From an uncultured Kiloniellaceae bacterium (GTDB lineage Bacteria; Pseudomonadota; Alphaproteobacteria; Kiloniellales; Kiloniellaceae): a stretch of 64,000 bases of DNA. Location: NCBI GenBank assembly GCA_947500035.1, contig CANMQP010000006.1, positions 38,899 to 102,898 on the forward strand, given 5' to 3'. The notes below the pieces were generated by a model. It did not search any database. It was not told the origin of the DNA and was given only the letters and a program-made list of their open reading frames with translations. This document shows, piece by piece, positions 8,373 through 18,101 of the stretch. The stretch's first letter is position 1, and every line of letters begins with the position of its first letter. The position numbers and the translations under genes are program-made.

Positions 8373-9058
8373 TTGCCACCCGCCCGGCGCTTGGCCTGAC
8401 CATTGACCTGCTGATCGAAATCTTCCGGCGAACGGATCAGCGACAGCAACAGTGACGGCACCAGCACGCGCTCAGCCCCCATCAGATCCACAGCGGCCCG
8501 ATAGTGTACGGGATGATCCGCCATGGCCGTCAGGATCAGGCCGTCCACCTTCTTGGCTTTCAGCGCGTCGCCATCGACAAGTTCAAGACCCGCGATCCGC
8601 GCCGCTCCCTGCCAGCTCTCGTCGATAACGGCGACCACCTCGACCGGACTCTCCAGTGCGGAAACCGCGCAGATCTCGGCCAGATCTCCGGCACCGACCA
8701 GCGCGACACGCTTCATCCTGCGCTGCGCCGCAGCCACCAGAACCTGGTCGCAGTCTTCGCGCGCTCTGCGGAAGAAGGACAGCGACGTCGAAAGGTATTT
8801 TGCGGTCAGGCGGGATTTTTCCTTAAAACCCTTTGGTGTCAGGTAGTAAGCATAGCGACGCGGCGGCACCTGCTGGACCTTGATAAGGCCCTTTTTCACG
8901 CAGCGTTTGAGGTAGGTATTGACCAGGCCGAGCGCGACTCCAAGCTCGGATGCCACCGAGCGCTGGGTCATATCTTCGTTGCTCTCGACAGCCTCGAGCA
9001 GTCCGAAAATCACTTCCGGTTTCTCGTCTTCGAAAACCTCGGTATTTTTGGCGCTCAT
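8369..9058 (-). CDS. EPS-type winged-helix regulator with C-terminal nucleotide-sugar-like Rossmann domain
   Basis: Residues 10-80 form a MarR-like winged helix (TQRSVASELGVALGLVNTYLKRCVKKGLI, here cited as its recognition region, then a PPRRYAYYLTPKGF wing), as in EPS-associated MarR-type regulators. Residues about 115-215 form a Rossmann-like domain (VALVGAGDLAEI, then VVAVIDES), similar to the N-terminal part of PglD-type acetyltransferases. A DNA-binding head joined to a possible ligand-sensing Rossmann domain suggests that it senses a sugar nucleotide or cofactor. The gene leads the glycan operon and is translationally coupled to the antiterminator. Confidence 0.8.
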   Translation of the reverse strand: MSAKNTEVFEDEKPEVIFGLLEAVESNEDMTQRSVASELGVALGLVNTYLKRCVKKGLIKVQQVPPRRYAYYLTPKGFKEKSRLTAKYLSTSLSFFRRAREDCDQVLVAAAQRRMKRVALVGAGDLAEICAVSALESPVEVVAVIDESWQGAARIAGLELVDGDALKAKKVDGLILTAMADHPVHYRAAVDLMGAERVLVPSLLLSLIRSPEDFDQQVNGQAKRRAGGK

Positions 9059-9302
9059 CTCGTCCCGCGACCTTGTTCAGCGCGCAAGCCTATAGCACGT
9101 TCATTTCATGAACATCAAGAGTCGAGAACGCCATTTTTGCAACTTTTTGCGGCGTTATGCCGACCACCTTCGCCACTGCACTCAGGTCAGGATGCGCGAA
9201 CGGACCTGAAGCGCCCGAAGACCGTACGCACAGCAACGACTTCAACCTGAAATAAACCTGGAAACGTTTTGGAAGGCGTCAGAAGAGACGGTGCGTGCGG
9301 GA

Positions 9303-10178
9303 TCAGCCGCCGCTGCGGTTCCGGTACTTCTCTCGATACCCGAATCGCTCCAGAACTTCGCCCGCCTCTGATTCCAACGCGCGCACGTCCGCCTCCGCAA
9401 GTCCAACCGCTTGCCGCTGGTCGACGTCAGGGTCCAGGAACTCTCTGAGCTCCCCGTGAGTCAGCCAGTATTTCGATCCCTCGGTTCCCATCGCGGCATC
9501 ATGCGCGCCGTCGGCACCAACGATCCGCTTACTCTTCATGCGGTATTTCTCAAGCTGTTCCGGCGCGAGGCCCGCGAAGTGGAACAGCATCTCCGCCTGT
9601 TCGACAAATTCCCCGACCAGGTCTTCAAAGCGCAGGATCTTGTAGTTGGGCAGCCGTTCCGACTGCGCCAAGATCATCTCGCAGTACTGCCGGTAAAGAC
9701 TGCCGAAGCTTGCCGGGGAAACTCCGCGCCGCATCCACCCCTGGCAGTTGGCGTAGCCGTCCCGGACGATGGCTACACCGTAAGCCTCAGGATAGATGCC
9801 GTAGAAGATTTCGGTCAGCCTGACGTCGCGGCTGAGAGACTTGATGCACAGCACACTTTTCGCGACTTCATCCCGGTTGTATGGCACGCCTTGATACTTT
9901 TCGCCGTTATCGGCGCTTCCAAAATTCTGCATCTTCATGGCGGAAAACCGGCGGTCCAGATAGGCACGGCATAGGCCGGGTGCGATCCTGTCCAGCGCCA
10001 TCAGACCCTGCAGGCGAAAACGCTTACCGCGCGCCCGCAATCCATAGATCACTTCGCCGGTTTCGTAGATCGGAGAGCAGACCTGAGGATGTGACTGGAA
10101 CAGATTCCACAGCAGATTGGTTCCGCCGCGCTGCATCCCGTTGATGATAATGACCTTGGAACTGGAGCCTTCATTCAT
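9303..10178 (-). CDS. Sulfotransferase family protein
   Basis: The 5'-phosphosulfate-binding loop is GMQRGGTNLLWNLF, close to the N-terminus, which matches PAPS-dependent sulfotransferases. A 3'-phosphate-type region (VAIVRDGYANCQGW) and the late ILRFEDLV segment follow. I chose the ATG at 10178 (291 residues): the frame stays open to 10415, but the extra N-terminus would overlap the divergent glycosyltransferase and has no domain features. It probably sulfates a surface glycan made by neighbouring genes (inference). Glycan targets are common but not certain for this family. Confidence 0.8.
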   Translation of the reverse strand: MNEGSSSKVIIINGMQRGGTNLLWNLFQSHPQVCSPIYETGEVIYGLRARGKRFRLQGLMALDRIAPGLCRAYLDRRFSAMKMQNFGSADNGEKYQGVPYNRDEVAKSVLCIKSLSRDVRLTEIFYGIYPEAYGVAIVRDGYANCQGWMRRGVSPASFGSLYRQYCEMILAQSERLPNYKILRFEDLVGEFVEQAEMLFHFAGLAPEQLEKYRMKSKRIVGADGAHDAAMGTEGSKYWLTHGELREFLDPDVDQRQAVGLAEADVRALESEAGEVLERFGYREKYRNRSGG

Positions 10179-10356
10179 GCGCGGGCTGTTAGCATAACTG
10201 TCCAGGCCGGGCAAATTCTCTCTTGGCAGCAAAGGTCGAAGGACCGCGGCACAGCGTTGCGCGCCGGCCGGCATGATTTTTTTCTTGGGTCGAACCGCCT
10301 TTACCGGCCATACAGGTTCGCGCAACTGCCAAGTGTCTTTGAGGAAAAATCTGACC

Positions 10357-11553
10357 GTGACTTTAAAGGTCCAATACGTGACGGTGCAGTTTCCGGTACC
10401 CTCGGAAACCTTCACCGCGGTGGAAATCAGGGCCCTGCGCCGCCTCGACGTCGAGATTTCAGTCGCGACCCTGAAGCCCCGCCCGCGCGATTGCGACCGC
10501 TTGCTTCGCGAACGCGATCTGGAGCAGATCCCGGTTGATCACAATTCTCTCGCGGCATCGCTATGCGGTCTTTGGAGCTGCCTGCTTCATCCGCTTCAGA
10601 CCGCCTTCCTGCTCAAGATCATTCTGACAAGCTGCCGCCAGAAACCGGCGGATATCCTGAAAAGCCTCGTGCTCCTGCCCCGCAGCCTGCAGCTTTTCCG
10701 AAAGATCAAAAAGGCGCCGCCGGAGATCGTCCACCTCTACTGGGGACATTACCCTAGCCTGCTAGGTCTGCTGATCCACCGCTCTCTGCCCGGCCTGCCA
10801 GTGACCCAATCCCTGAGCGCCTACGATCTGCACAGCCGCTACGGCCCGAGCCTCGTGCTCGCCCGCGAGGTTCCCGTGGTCTTCACCCTGGCGCGCGCGA
10901 ACGTCGAGCAAATCGAGTCCTTCGGGGTGGCCCGCGAAGCCATCCAGGTGGTTTACCACGGTGTGGATATAGACTCCCTGGCAGCGGACGGCGAAAAAGC
11001 AGGCCCCCCAAGAATCGTAGTCGCCGAACGCCTGATCCCGCTCAAACGCACGGATCTTTCCCTGCAAGCGTTCGGACTGGTCCATGAAAAGCATCCCGAC
11101 GCAACCCTGATCCTCCTGGGAGACGGGCCCGAACGTTCTCGGCTTGAGAGCCTCGCCCGGGAGCTCGGCATTGACGCCGCGGTCACCTTTGCCGGTCATG
11201 TCAGCCACGATGAGGTCTTCACACAGTTTCAGCGCGCCCACCTCTTCATGACCATGTCTTCCTCAGAGAGGCTCCCAAACACGGTCAAGGAGGCCATGCT
11301 TGCCGAATGCGTCTGTGTCGTCTCGAAAACGACCGGCATCGACGAGTTGATCGAAGACCGCCGGACCGGCTTCCTGGTCGACCAGGACGAGATCGAAACC
11401 GCGGCACGCATCATGTCGGATTGCCTCTCGCGCTGGGATGCTCTTGAAGACTTGCGCAAGGTAGCGCGGGAACACATCGAGCAGAACTTCAGCAGCGCCG
11501 CCGTCGCCCGTCAGAAACACGATATCTGGGAAAGACTGTCACGTGGAGAGTGA
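10357..11553 (+). CDS. Glycosyltransferase family 4
   Basis: A GT-B fold enzyme. The N-terminal strand KVQYVTVQFPVPSET is a typical GT4 opening. The C-terminal domain has VAERLIPLKRTDLSLQAF and LLGDGPERSRLE. The catalytic region SERLPNTVKEAMLAE replaces the usual E-G-x-P-x-x-x-x-E motif, with both flanking Glu present. The GTG at 10357 fits the family start and has GAGG 13 bases upstream; an ATG at 10273 is possible but adds a segment without family features. It is divergent from the sulfotransferase gene. Sugar and acceptor are unknown. Confidence 0.85.
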   Translation: MTLKVQYVTVQFPVPSETFTAVEIRALRRLDVEISVATLKPRPRDCDRLLRERDLEQIPVDHNSLAASLCGLWSCLLHPLQTAFLLKIILTSCRQKPADILKSLVLLPRSLQLFRKIKKAPPEIVHLYWGHYPSLLGLLIHRSLPGLPVTQSLSAYDLHSRYGPSLVLAREVPVVFTLARANVEQIESFGVAREAIQVVYHGVDIDSLAADGEKAGPPRIVVAERLIPLKRTDLSLQAFGLVHEKHPDATLILLGDGPERSRLESLARELGIDAAVTFAGHVSHDEVFTQFQRAHLFMTMSSSERLPNTVKEAMLAECVCVVSKTTGIDELIEDRRTGFLVDQDEIETAARIMSDCLSRWDALEDLRKVAREHIEQNFSSAAVARQKHDIWERLSRGE

Positions 11554-11571
11554 TACGAAAACTGACTTCCT

Positions 11572-12669
11572 TCAGACCCTGGCGAGTGCCAGCGCGTAGG
11601 CTTTCGACACCTCATCTTCCTCGTATTGCGTCGGCAGAAGGCTCGGTCGGAGGGCGGTATGACCATCTTGCGCCACCGCAGTCATGGCTGCCGAGAGTTC
11701 CGCTTCCGAGGATACCAGCTTCAGAGCCGTTTCGGGAAGCTCCTGGGCCAGATCGATCACTCCGCCCGCCTCCGGCGTCGAGATCACCGGCGTGCCGCAG
11801 GCGAGAGACTCCAGCACGATGTTGGGCATCCCCTCCCAGCGGGAGGGCAAAATCACCGCATCGGCCCCCGCGAGCGCCGGCGCGAGCTGCCGTTCGAAAC
11901 CGGCGAAGCGCACCTTCACGCCCAGGCCCAGGCTTTGCGCCAGGGCCTTGAGAGCGTCGGCTTCCGGACCATCGCCATAGAGGGTCAGACGTGTGTCTGC
12001 GGACAGAGACGCCATGGCCCTGAGTAGGCGGTCGAAGCCCTTGGCATGGGTCAAGCGCCCCGCGGCAACGAGTCGAAGCCCCGCCCCCGCGTCGCGGAAC
12101 AGCGGCTCCGCCGCCGCGCGCAAAGGCTGCATCGCGACCGGGTTGGGCAAACGGACCAGACGCGCGCGCGGAACACCGTAGATCTTCAGCATCTCGTCTT
12201 CTGCGGAGCTGTTCAGACAGATCACGAGGTCCGCCCGGCGCAGCAGAAGCCTGTAGCCCAGATGCAACAGCCGGCCGTGCGACATGTCCGGAAGGCTTTT
12301 CGAAGGCGTATTGGGTTCGCGCACGACAATCCTGGTCACCGCCGGCAGAAAGGGCCGGGCGGCCAACAGCGCCAGCGAGACGTAGCTGTGAGTGGCGAAA
12401 ACCACGGCCGGTTTACGCCGCCGAATCAGTCCCAGCAAGACGGAGAACGCGCCGCGCAGGCGGGATGCCTGCAGGTCGGCGACCGGAATCTCCGGCGGGA
12501 TCATGTCCGCGAAAGGCCCTTCGGCGCTGAACACAACAAGTTCCCCGGCGAACCGCTTCCGGTCCAGCTTGCGGATCAGGGTCATCAGAACCCGCTCGGC
12601 GCCGCCCGCCCTGAAGTTAGGCAGGACATAGACTATCGAGACAGGTTCTGCAGCTCGCTCGGATTCCAT
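11572..12669 (-). CDS. Glycosyltransferase family 4
   Basis: This 365-residue GT-B enzyme opens with IVYVLPNFRAGGAERVL, the Gly-rich loop of GT4 enzymes that bind a nucleotide sugar. The C-terminal half shows AAGRLTHAKGFDRLL, LYGDGPEADAL and the catalytic SRWEGMPNIVLESLACG (E-x7-E). It lies on the minus strand, convergent with the previous glycosyltransferase with 18 bases between stops, and is probably transcribed alone. It likely adds one sugar in LPS or exopolysaccharide assembly. Confidence 0.88.
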   Translation of the reverse strand: MESERAAEPVSIVYVLPNFRAGGAERVLMTLIRKLDRKRFAGELVVFSAEGPFADMIPPEIPVADLQASRLRGAFSVLLGLIRRRKPAVVFATHSYVSLALLAARPFLPAVTRIVVREPNTPSKSLPDMSHGRLLHLGYRLLLRRADLVICLNSSAEDEMLKIYGVPRARLVRLPNPVAMQPLRAAAEPLFRDAGAGLRLVAAGRLTHAKGFDRLLRAMASLSADTRLTLYGDGPEADALKALAQSLGLGVKVRFAGFERQLAPALAGADAVILPSRWEGMPNIVLESLACGTPVISTPEAGGVIDLAQELPETALKLVSSEAELSAAMTAVAQDGHTALRPSLLPTQYEEDEVSKAYALALARV

Positions 12670-12880
12670 CGACGTTCCAGTGTCTTCGCGATATGCTTTG
12701 GAGAGGATTTAGCTTAGGTTGCGGTCAGGTCCGTTGACTGCAGGCAAATGCATACACGATGATTCCACTGACTTCCATAGCGCTGGGCAGGCGCCGGTTT
12801 CCGGACCGTGCCATTCCTGGACCGCCCGTTGGGATACGCCCTGAAACACTGAAGCTTCGACGATTGCTTAAGCCCCTTAC

Positions 12881-14053
12881 ATGAAAATCGAATACCTCTC
12901 GAAGTCATCTCTACCGTCACGCTCCGCCAACTCCGTTCACGTTATGAAGATGTGTCAGGCATTTGCGAGCCTCGGGCACGATGTCACGTTGCATGGACTT
13001 CAGGGGCAGGAAAGCGCGGAGGACGATTTCGCACACTATGGAGTCAAAAACAGTTTCAAACTGCGCAAGCATCTCGAGAAGGATCTTGCCACGGCCCGCT
13101 GGCTTGAGCGTTTACAGAGGGTTGCGCCATTTCTGCGCACTGGCGTGATCCGGCAAACCCTCTTTGGGCGAAGCATCGCACGGCAGACATTTCAAGGCAG
13201 GCCCGACTTGATCTACGCGCGGCATCTTTTTTGGCTGCTCGGTGCCGCAACTACAGGCGTGGACTTTGTTTTCGAGAGCCACAAACCACCCGTAAAGGGC
13301 CTTGAACTGGCTGCGCAGCGCTGGCTGTTCCGACGGCCCGGTTTTCGCTACCTGGTCGTCATATCGTCCAAGCTGAAAGCGCTTTACAGGGAGTCTTTTC
13401 CAGAACTTCCAGAGGAAAAGATTATCGTGGCACACGATGGCGCCGACCCGCCGAACCTGCAGACGCCTGCGCGCATAGCATCAGTGCCGGGACGCCTGCA
13501 GGCCGGCTACGTGGGGCACCTCTACCCCGGTCGTGGCATCGATCTGATATTGGGCGTTGCAGGCCAAATCTGCGATGTCGACTTTCACGTGGTCGGCGGA
13601 ACCGACCGGGATGTCGCAGCGCTGAAAGCGCGCGCGCTCCCCCCGAACCTGACGGTCCACGGTTTTGTGAGTCCGGGTGAGATCGGGTCCTTTTATGCTT
13701 CCTTTGATGTTTTTCTGGCTCCATACCAGACAAAAGTGGCCGTCGCGGGCGGGGCCGGCGATACCTCGGCGTTTATGTCGCCGCTAAAGATCTTCGAATA
13801 TATGTCCTGGGGCAAACCCTTGCTGGCATCGGATCTACCGGTTCTGCGCGAGGTCTTGAGCGACCAGGAGACAGCATTACTGCTGCCGCCAGCAGACACC
13901 GACGCCTGGTCCGCAGCCTTGCACCGCCTCCAGGAGAACCCGCAAGAAGCAGAATACATTGGCACCGCCGCACGAAACAGCTTCCTCAGCAAATACACCT
14001 GGACGAACCGCGCCCGTCAAATTCTCGGTGCGTTAGAGCGGCAATCGCCCTAA
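12881..14053 (+). CDS. Glycosyltransferase family 4
   Basis: A 390-residue GT-B protein. The N-terminus KIEYLSKSSLPSRSANSVH fits GT4 enzymes of surface-glycan loci. GYVGHLYPGRGIDLIL marks the start of the donor-binding domain, and SPLKIFEYMSWGKPLLASDLP is the conserved segment near the catalytic Glu. It is the first gene of a plus-strand run that continues with the GT2, epimerase and waaA genes. The sugar is not identifiable. Confidence 0.87.
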   Translation: MKIEYLSKSSLPSRSANSVHVMKMCQAFASLGHDVTLHGLQGQESAEDDFAHYGVKNSFKLRKHLEKDLATARWLERLQRVAPFLRTGVIRQTLFGRSIARQTFQGRPDLIYARHLFWLLGAATTGVDFVFESHKPPVKGLELAAQRWLFRRPGFRYLVVISSKLKALYRESFPELPEEKIIVAHDGADPPNLQTPARIASVPGRLQAGYVGHLYPGRGIDLILGVAGQICDVDFHVVGGTDRDVAALKARALPPNLTVHGFVSPGEIGSFYASFDVFLAPYQTKVAVAGGAGDTSAFMSPLKIFEYMSWGKPLLASDLPVLREVLSDQETALLLPPADTDAWSAALHRLQENPQEAEYIGTAARNSFLSKYTWTNRARQILGALERQSP

Positions 14054-14091
14054 AAGACCCTATTCACCCGGCCCCGGCCGGTGCTAGGACT

Positions 14092-14895
14092 ATGTGTCTT
14101 AAACCTTCGCGATACAGTTCTCCCAAGGCTTGCACCCCCGTGCCACTGGTTTCCGTCATAACCCCCGCTTTCAAGGCCGCCCGCTTTATCGGCGAGACCA
14201 TTGCCTCCGTGCAGGCCCAGAGCCTTCAGGACTGGGAGATGATCATCGCGGACGATTGCTCGCCGGACGAGACCTGCGAGATCGTGGCCGGCTTTGCCGC
14301 GCAGGACCCGCGGATCCGGCTGCTCCGGCAGGACCGTAATCGGGGACCCGCGGCCGCGCGCAACGCCGCTCTGGTCCAGGCAAGCGGGCGCTACATCGCC
14401 TTTCTGGATAGCGACGACCTCTGGCTGCCGGAAAAGCTCGAGAAGCAAATCAGCTTCATGACGCTCAAGGACTGCGCCATCTCCTACACCCAGTACCGCC
14501 GTTTGTCGGAAGACAGCAAAACCCTGGGGCACCTCATCCGGCCACCGGCCAGCCAGACATACCGTGAAGCTCTGAAGAATGCCGCAATTCCCAATCTGAC
14601 CTCCATGGTCGATACACAGAAAACCGGGCCGATCCGGATCAACGAAGCCGGCTATCGCGCCCACGACTATATTCTCTGGCTTTCCCTGCTGCGCCAGGGC
14701 CACGCCGCACACTGCCTTCAGGAGGATCTTGCCCGCTACCGCTCCGTGGTCGGTTCCATCTCCAGCTCGCACCGCCGCTCCGCCTACTGGGTCTGGCGCA
14801 TCTACCGGGACATCGAAAAGCTCTCCCTGCCCTATGCCGCCTGGTGTCTGGCCCACTACGCGGGCCATGCGCTGCTTAAGCGCAGGCTGTTCTAA
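14092..14895 (+). CDS. Glycosyltransferase family 2
   Basis: A GT-A fold enzyme: VSVITPAFKAARFIGETI opens the domain, DDCSPDETC holds the nucleotide-contacting acidic residues, and FLDSDDLWLP carries the DxD-type metal motif. Length is 267 from the ATG. A GTG at 14140 with AAGG upstream would start just before the conserved strand and is an alternative. The downstream epimerase begins 5 bases after the stop, so the two are co-transcribed. It probably transfers a sugar in LPS core or O-chain synthesis. Confidence 0.87.
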   Translation: MCLKPSRYSSPKACTPVPLVSVITPAFKAARFIGETIASVQAQSLQDWEMIIADDCSPDETCEIVAGFAAQDPRIRLLRQDRNRGPAAARNAALVQASGRYIAFLDSDDLWLPEKLEKQISFMTLKDCAISYTQYRRLSEDSKTLGHLIRPPASQTYREALKNAAIPNLTSMVDTQKTGPIRINEAGYRAHDYILWLSLLRQGHAAHCLQEDLARYRSVVGSISSSHRRSAYWVWRIYRDIEKLSLPYAAWCLAHYAGHALLKRRLF

Positions 14896-14900
14896 GACCG

Positions 14901-15872
14901 ATGGCCGCCGCTGCTGAAATAGCCCCCCTGCGCGTCCTGGTGACAGGCGCGAACGGCTTCGTGGGCCGGAATCTCTGCCGTTACATCGCCGGGCAGGGCT
15001 TTAAGGTCCGCGCGTCCCTGCGCGCGAAGTCCCGCACGGAATCCTCAAACATCGAAACTTTCGTCACCGGCGATCTGGACGCCAGCAGCGATTGGCAGGC
15101 CGCGCTCAGCGGTATCGATGCCGTCATACACTGCGCGGCCCGCGTCCATATCCTGGAAGAAACCGCCGCAGACCCGCTGGAAGCCTTCCGGGCCGTCAAT
15201 GTCGCGGGCACGCGGAACCTTGCGCGCCAGGCGTTGGAGGCCGGTGTGAAGCACTTCATCTTTCTCAGCTCGATCGGCGCCAGGGTGGCACACGACACCC
15301 CCGACGCGACACCCTATCAGATCAGCAAGCTGGAGGCGGAACAGGCATTGCACGAGGTTGTCGGGGACAGCGGCATGACCCTCACCTGCCTGCGCCCGCC
15401 CCTGATCTACGGGCCCGACGCACCCGGCAATTTTGCCTTGCTGATCAAGGTCATCGAGCGGGGCCTGCCGCTGCCCTTGGCCTCGGTCAGGAACCGCCGC
15501 GCCTTTCTCTATATCGGCAATCTCTGCGACGCGGTGGGACGCTGCCTGGAGCAGTCCACGGGGCAGAAGCGCTGCTACGAGATCGCGGACGGACCCGGCA
15601 TCTCAACCCCCGGCCTGATCCGGGCGCTGGCGGCAGCCCTCGGTCGGCCTGCCCGCTTGTGGCCCTGCCCGCTCTGGTTGCTGCGCGCCCTTGGAACCCT
15701 GACCGGGCGCGGCGCGGCCATCGAACGCCTGACCGGATCCCTGGAGCTGGATCTCGCCCCGCTGAAAAACGACCTGGACTGGACGCCGCCCTTTGACCTG
15801 GACGCGGGCCTCGCCGCCAGCTTCGCCCAAACCGGCGGCGCCGCGCCGGCCTCAACCCCGGGGAGACCCTGA
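14901..15872 (+). CDS. NAD-dependent epimerase/dehydratase (WbpV/galE-like SDR)
   Basis: The Rossmann motif VTGANGFVGRN begins near residue 13. The catalytic SSIGA and YQISK (YxxxK) pair fits an extended SDR acting on nucleotide sugars, and LRPPLIYGP is the substrate-side signature seen in UDP-sugar 4-epimerases and 4-reductases. Length is 323. Two bases separate its TGA from the waaA ATG. It could provide a nucleotide sugar for the neighbouring transferases. Confidence 0.85.
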   Translation: MAAAAEIAPLRVLVTGANGFVGRNLCRYIAGQGFKVRASLRAKSRTESSNIETFVTGDLDASSDWQAALSGIDAVIHCAARVHILEETAADPLEAFRAVNVAGTRNLARQALEAGVKHFIFLSSIGARVAHDTPDATPYQISKLEAEQALHEVVGDSGMTLTCLRPPLIYGPDAPGNFALLIKVIERGLPLPLASVRNRRAFLYIGNLCDAVGRCLEQSTGQKRCYEIADGPGISTPGLIRALAAALGRPARLWPCPLWLLRALGTLTGRGAAIERLTGSLELDLAPLKNDLDWTPPFDLDAGLAASFAQTGGAAPASTPGRP

Positions 15873-15874
15873 CC

Positions 15875-17170
15875 ATGGCCGGCTCCCTTATCGCCAACAC
15901 GGTCTTCGCACTCTATCGCGGCTTCGGGACCCTCGGCGACCCCTTGATCGAGCGCCACATGGAGAAACGTCTGGCGCGGGGCAAGGAAGACGCGGAACGT
16001 TTCGGCGAGCGCTTCGGGCGAAGCAGTATCGCGCGCCCGGACGGAACCCTGATCTGGATCCATGGTGCCAGCGTGGGGGAATCCGTCTCCACCCTGCCTT
16101 TGATCGAACGCCTGCGAAAAGATCGTCCTGACCTCAAGATCCTGCTCACCACCGGCACTGTCACCTCGGCAAAGATGATGGCGCAGCGCCTGCCTGAAGG
16201 CGTCATTCACCAGTTTGCGCCGATCGACACACCGGCAGCGGTCCGAGGCTTCTTCGATCACTGGCAGCCTCAGCTTGGGCTGATAATCGAATCCGAGTTC
16301 TGGCCGAACCTGCTGCTGGAAGCCCGCAAGCAACAGGTTCCCCTGCACCTGATCAACGGCCGTATGTCCCGGAAGTCCTTTCGGGGCTGGAAGCGTTCCG
16401 GCCCGGTATTCCGGTCACTGCTGCGAAGTTTTGCAGGCATCCAGGCGCAATCGCCGCAGGATCAGCGGCACTTTCAGGCTTTGGGCTTCGCCGACTGCAC
16501 ATCACCGGGCAACCTGAAGTTCGCGGCGGCGCCCCTGGAGGCTGACGCGGAAGAGCTCGCGCGGCTGCAGGCCGAGATCGGCGACCGCCCGACCTGGCTG
16601 ATCTATTCCAGCCACCCGGGCGAAGAGGTCATCGCGGCGCAGGCACATCAGCGAGTCGCCTGGACGTACCCCGAGCTCCTGACCATGGTCGTGCCCCGTC
16701 ATCCCGAGCGCGGACCGGTCGTCGCCGAGGAACTGCGCGCCAACGAGATGACTGTGACCCTGCGCAGCAAAGGCAAGCCGCTCACGCCGGAGACCCAGAT
16801 GTACGTCGCCGACACGCTGGGTGAACTGGGTCTCTGGTTCCGGCTCAATCCGGTCGCCGTGATGGGCGGCACCCTGATGCCCAAGGGCGGTCAGAATCCG
16901 ATCGAAGCCGCCCACCTGGGCTGCGCGCTGATCTGCGGTCCGCACAGCGGCAATTTCCAGCGCATTGTCGATGATATGAGTGCCGCCGGCGCCCTGAAAC
17001 GCATTGTGGACCGTCCGGGCACGCTTGCCGCCGCCGTGCTCAAGCTGCTGCGGGAACCCGCGGCCCGCGCCGAAATGAGCAGCGCCGCCAAGGCCTACGC
17101 GGAGGACCAAGGCGAAGTTCTGGAGCGCGTCATGGCTCTGCTCGATCCGGCGTTGGACCAGCTGAAATAG
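15875..17170 (+). CDS. waaA: 3-deoxy-D-manno-octulosonic acid (Kdo) transferase
   Basis: The 431-residue length and order of motifs match WaaA/KdtA, the inner-membrane enzyme that adds Kdo to lipid IVA. An N-terminal hydrophobic segment precedes IHGASVGES (catalytic region). LLTTGTVTSAKMM, LIIESEFWPNLL, NGRMS, VPRHPERG and a late KGGQNPIEAAHLG follow. This is strong evidence for a Gram-negative host with LPS. It closes the plus-strand glycan run. A homologue dedicated to a special glycan is possible, but all hallmarks are those of the core enzyme. Confidence 0.93.
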   Translation: MAGSLIANTVFALYRGFGTLGDPLIERHMEKRLARGKEDAERFGERFGRSSIARPDGTLIWIHGASVGESVSTLPLIERLRKDRPDLKILLTTGTVTSAKMMAQRLPEGVIHQFAPIDTPAAVRGFFDHWQPQLGLIIESEFWPNLLLEARKQQVPLHLINGRMSRKSFRGWKRSGPVFRSLLRSFAGIQAQSPQDQRHFQALGFADCTSPGNLKFAAAPLEADAEELARLQAEIGDRPTWLIYSSHPGEEVIAAQAHQRVAWTYPELLTMVVPRHPERGPVVAEELRANEMTVTLRSKGKPLTPETQMYVADTLGELGLWFRLNPVAVMGGTLMPKGGQNPIEAAHLGCALICGPHSGNFQRIVDDMSAAGALKRIVDRPGTLAAAVLKLLREPAARAEMSSAAKAYAEDQGEVLERVMALLDPALDQLK

Positions 17171-17249
17171 CTCGCACTGACTACGCCACAGAGACGATTC
17201 GCCGTCATAACTCGCTCCTTGTGGCCGTTCAAGTCTCAACGCTCGCGCG

Positions 17250-18101
17250 TCAGCAGGTCTCAAGGCTCGCGCGCCAGACAGGTCTGTTATCGGTTACGAA
17301 ATCCGACAGCGCGCGTCCGGGTCGTCCGGCAATGCGCAGCACTGCGTCGGTGACGCGGTCCTCTGAGCCCGCAGCGATCTTCCTGTCCATCGCTGCAAGC
17401 GTTGTCGCATAGGCGCCCGGCAAGCCCGCCGCCATGTGCCGTGCCGCGAGGTCCGCCTCGCTCAGGTGATGATGTGTGACCGGCTTCCCCAAGATATCGC
17501 TCAATGTGTTTGCCACATCGTCATAACTGAGCGCTGCGGGGCCCGTCAGGATCAGGTCGCCCGACGCGAACTCGGGCTGGCTGAGCGCTTCGACCGCGAC
17601 AGCGGCGATATCTTCGGCATCGATGAACCCGACCCGACCACTTTCCGTCGCGGTATAGATCGCGCCCTCTTCGCGGATGGGCGCAAGAAGCTGTCCCTCA
17701 GAAAAGTTCTGCATGAACCAGGTCGGGCGCAGAACCACCCATTCGGGCGCATGATCGCGCAGCCAGGCATGAACCGCTCCCATCATTGGTCCGCCTGCTT
17801 CCAGCGAGGACGCGCTGAGCAACACAAAGCGTTTCACACCGGTGCGAATGGCAAGTTCCATGAACGGGATCATTACCGGCAGAGGCTCTGAAACGCCGCT
17901 CGGCGCGACCAGATAGAGGCTCGCAACACCCTCTAACGCCGCCGCCCAGCTGGCTTCGTCGGTCCAGTCAAAGCGAATGTCATGTTCTGCTTTGGGGTTG
18001 CGTGTTGCAGTCCGATAGTGAAGACCGCGCGCCGCAAGCTGCGCGGATACACGGCGTCCGGTCGTCCCGGTGCCGCCAGTGACAAGGATGATGTCAGGCA
18101 C
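17250..18101 (-). CDS. NAD(P)-binding NmrA-like protein
   Basis: The protein opens with the Rossmann loop LVTGGTGTTGRRV and has the NmrA/ergot-alkaloid type body (VVLRPTWFMQNFSEG, then LTGPAALSYDDVA). Such proteins reduce small substrates or sense NAD(P). I chose the GTG at 18101, which overlaps the end of the SnoaL gene by 8 bases and places the Rossmann motif at the N-terminus; an ATG at 18137 would overlap more. It forms an operon with the SnoaL gene, opposite a TetR gene. Confidence 0.82.
   Translation of the reverse strand: MPDIILVTGGTGTTGRRVSAQLAARGLHYRTATRNPKAEHDIRFDWTDEASWAAALEGVASLYLVAPSGVSEPLPVMIPFMELAIRTGVKRFVLLSASSLEAGGPMMGAVHAWLRDHAPEWVVLRPTWFMQNFSEGQLLAPIREEGAIYTATESGRVGFIDAEDIAAVAVEALSQPEFASGDLILTGPAALSYDDVANTLSDILGKPVTHHHLSEADLAARHMAAGLPGAYATTLAAMDRKIAAGSEDRVTDAVLRIAGRPGRALSDFVTDNRPVWRASLETC

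Noticed and set aside
14738..14745. Second GCTACCGC (ops-core reverse complement)
   Set aside because: Lies inside a glycosyltransferase coding region on the wrong strand context; expected by chance.
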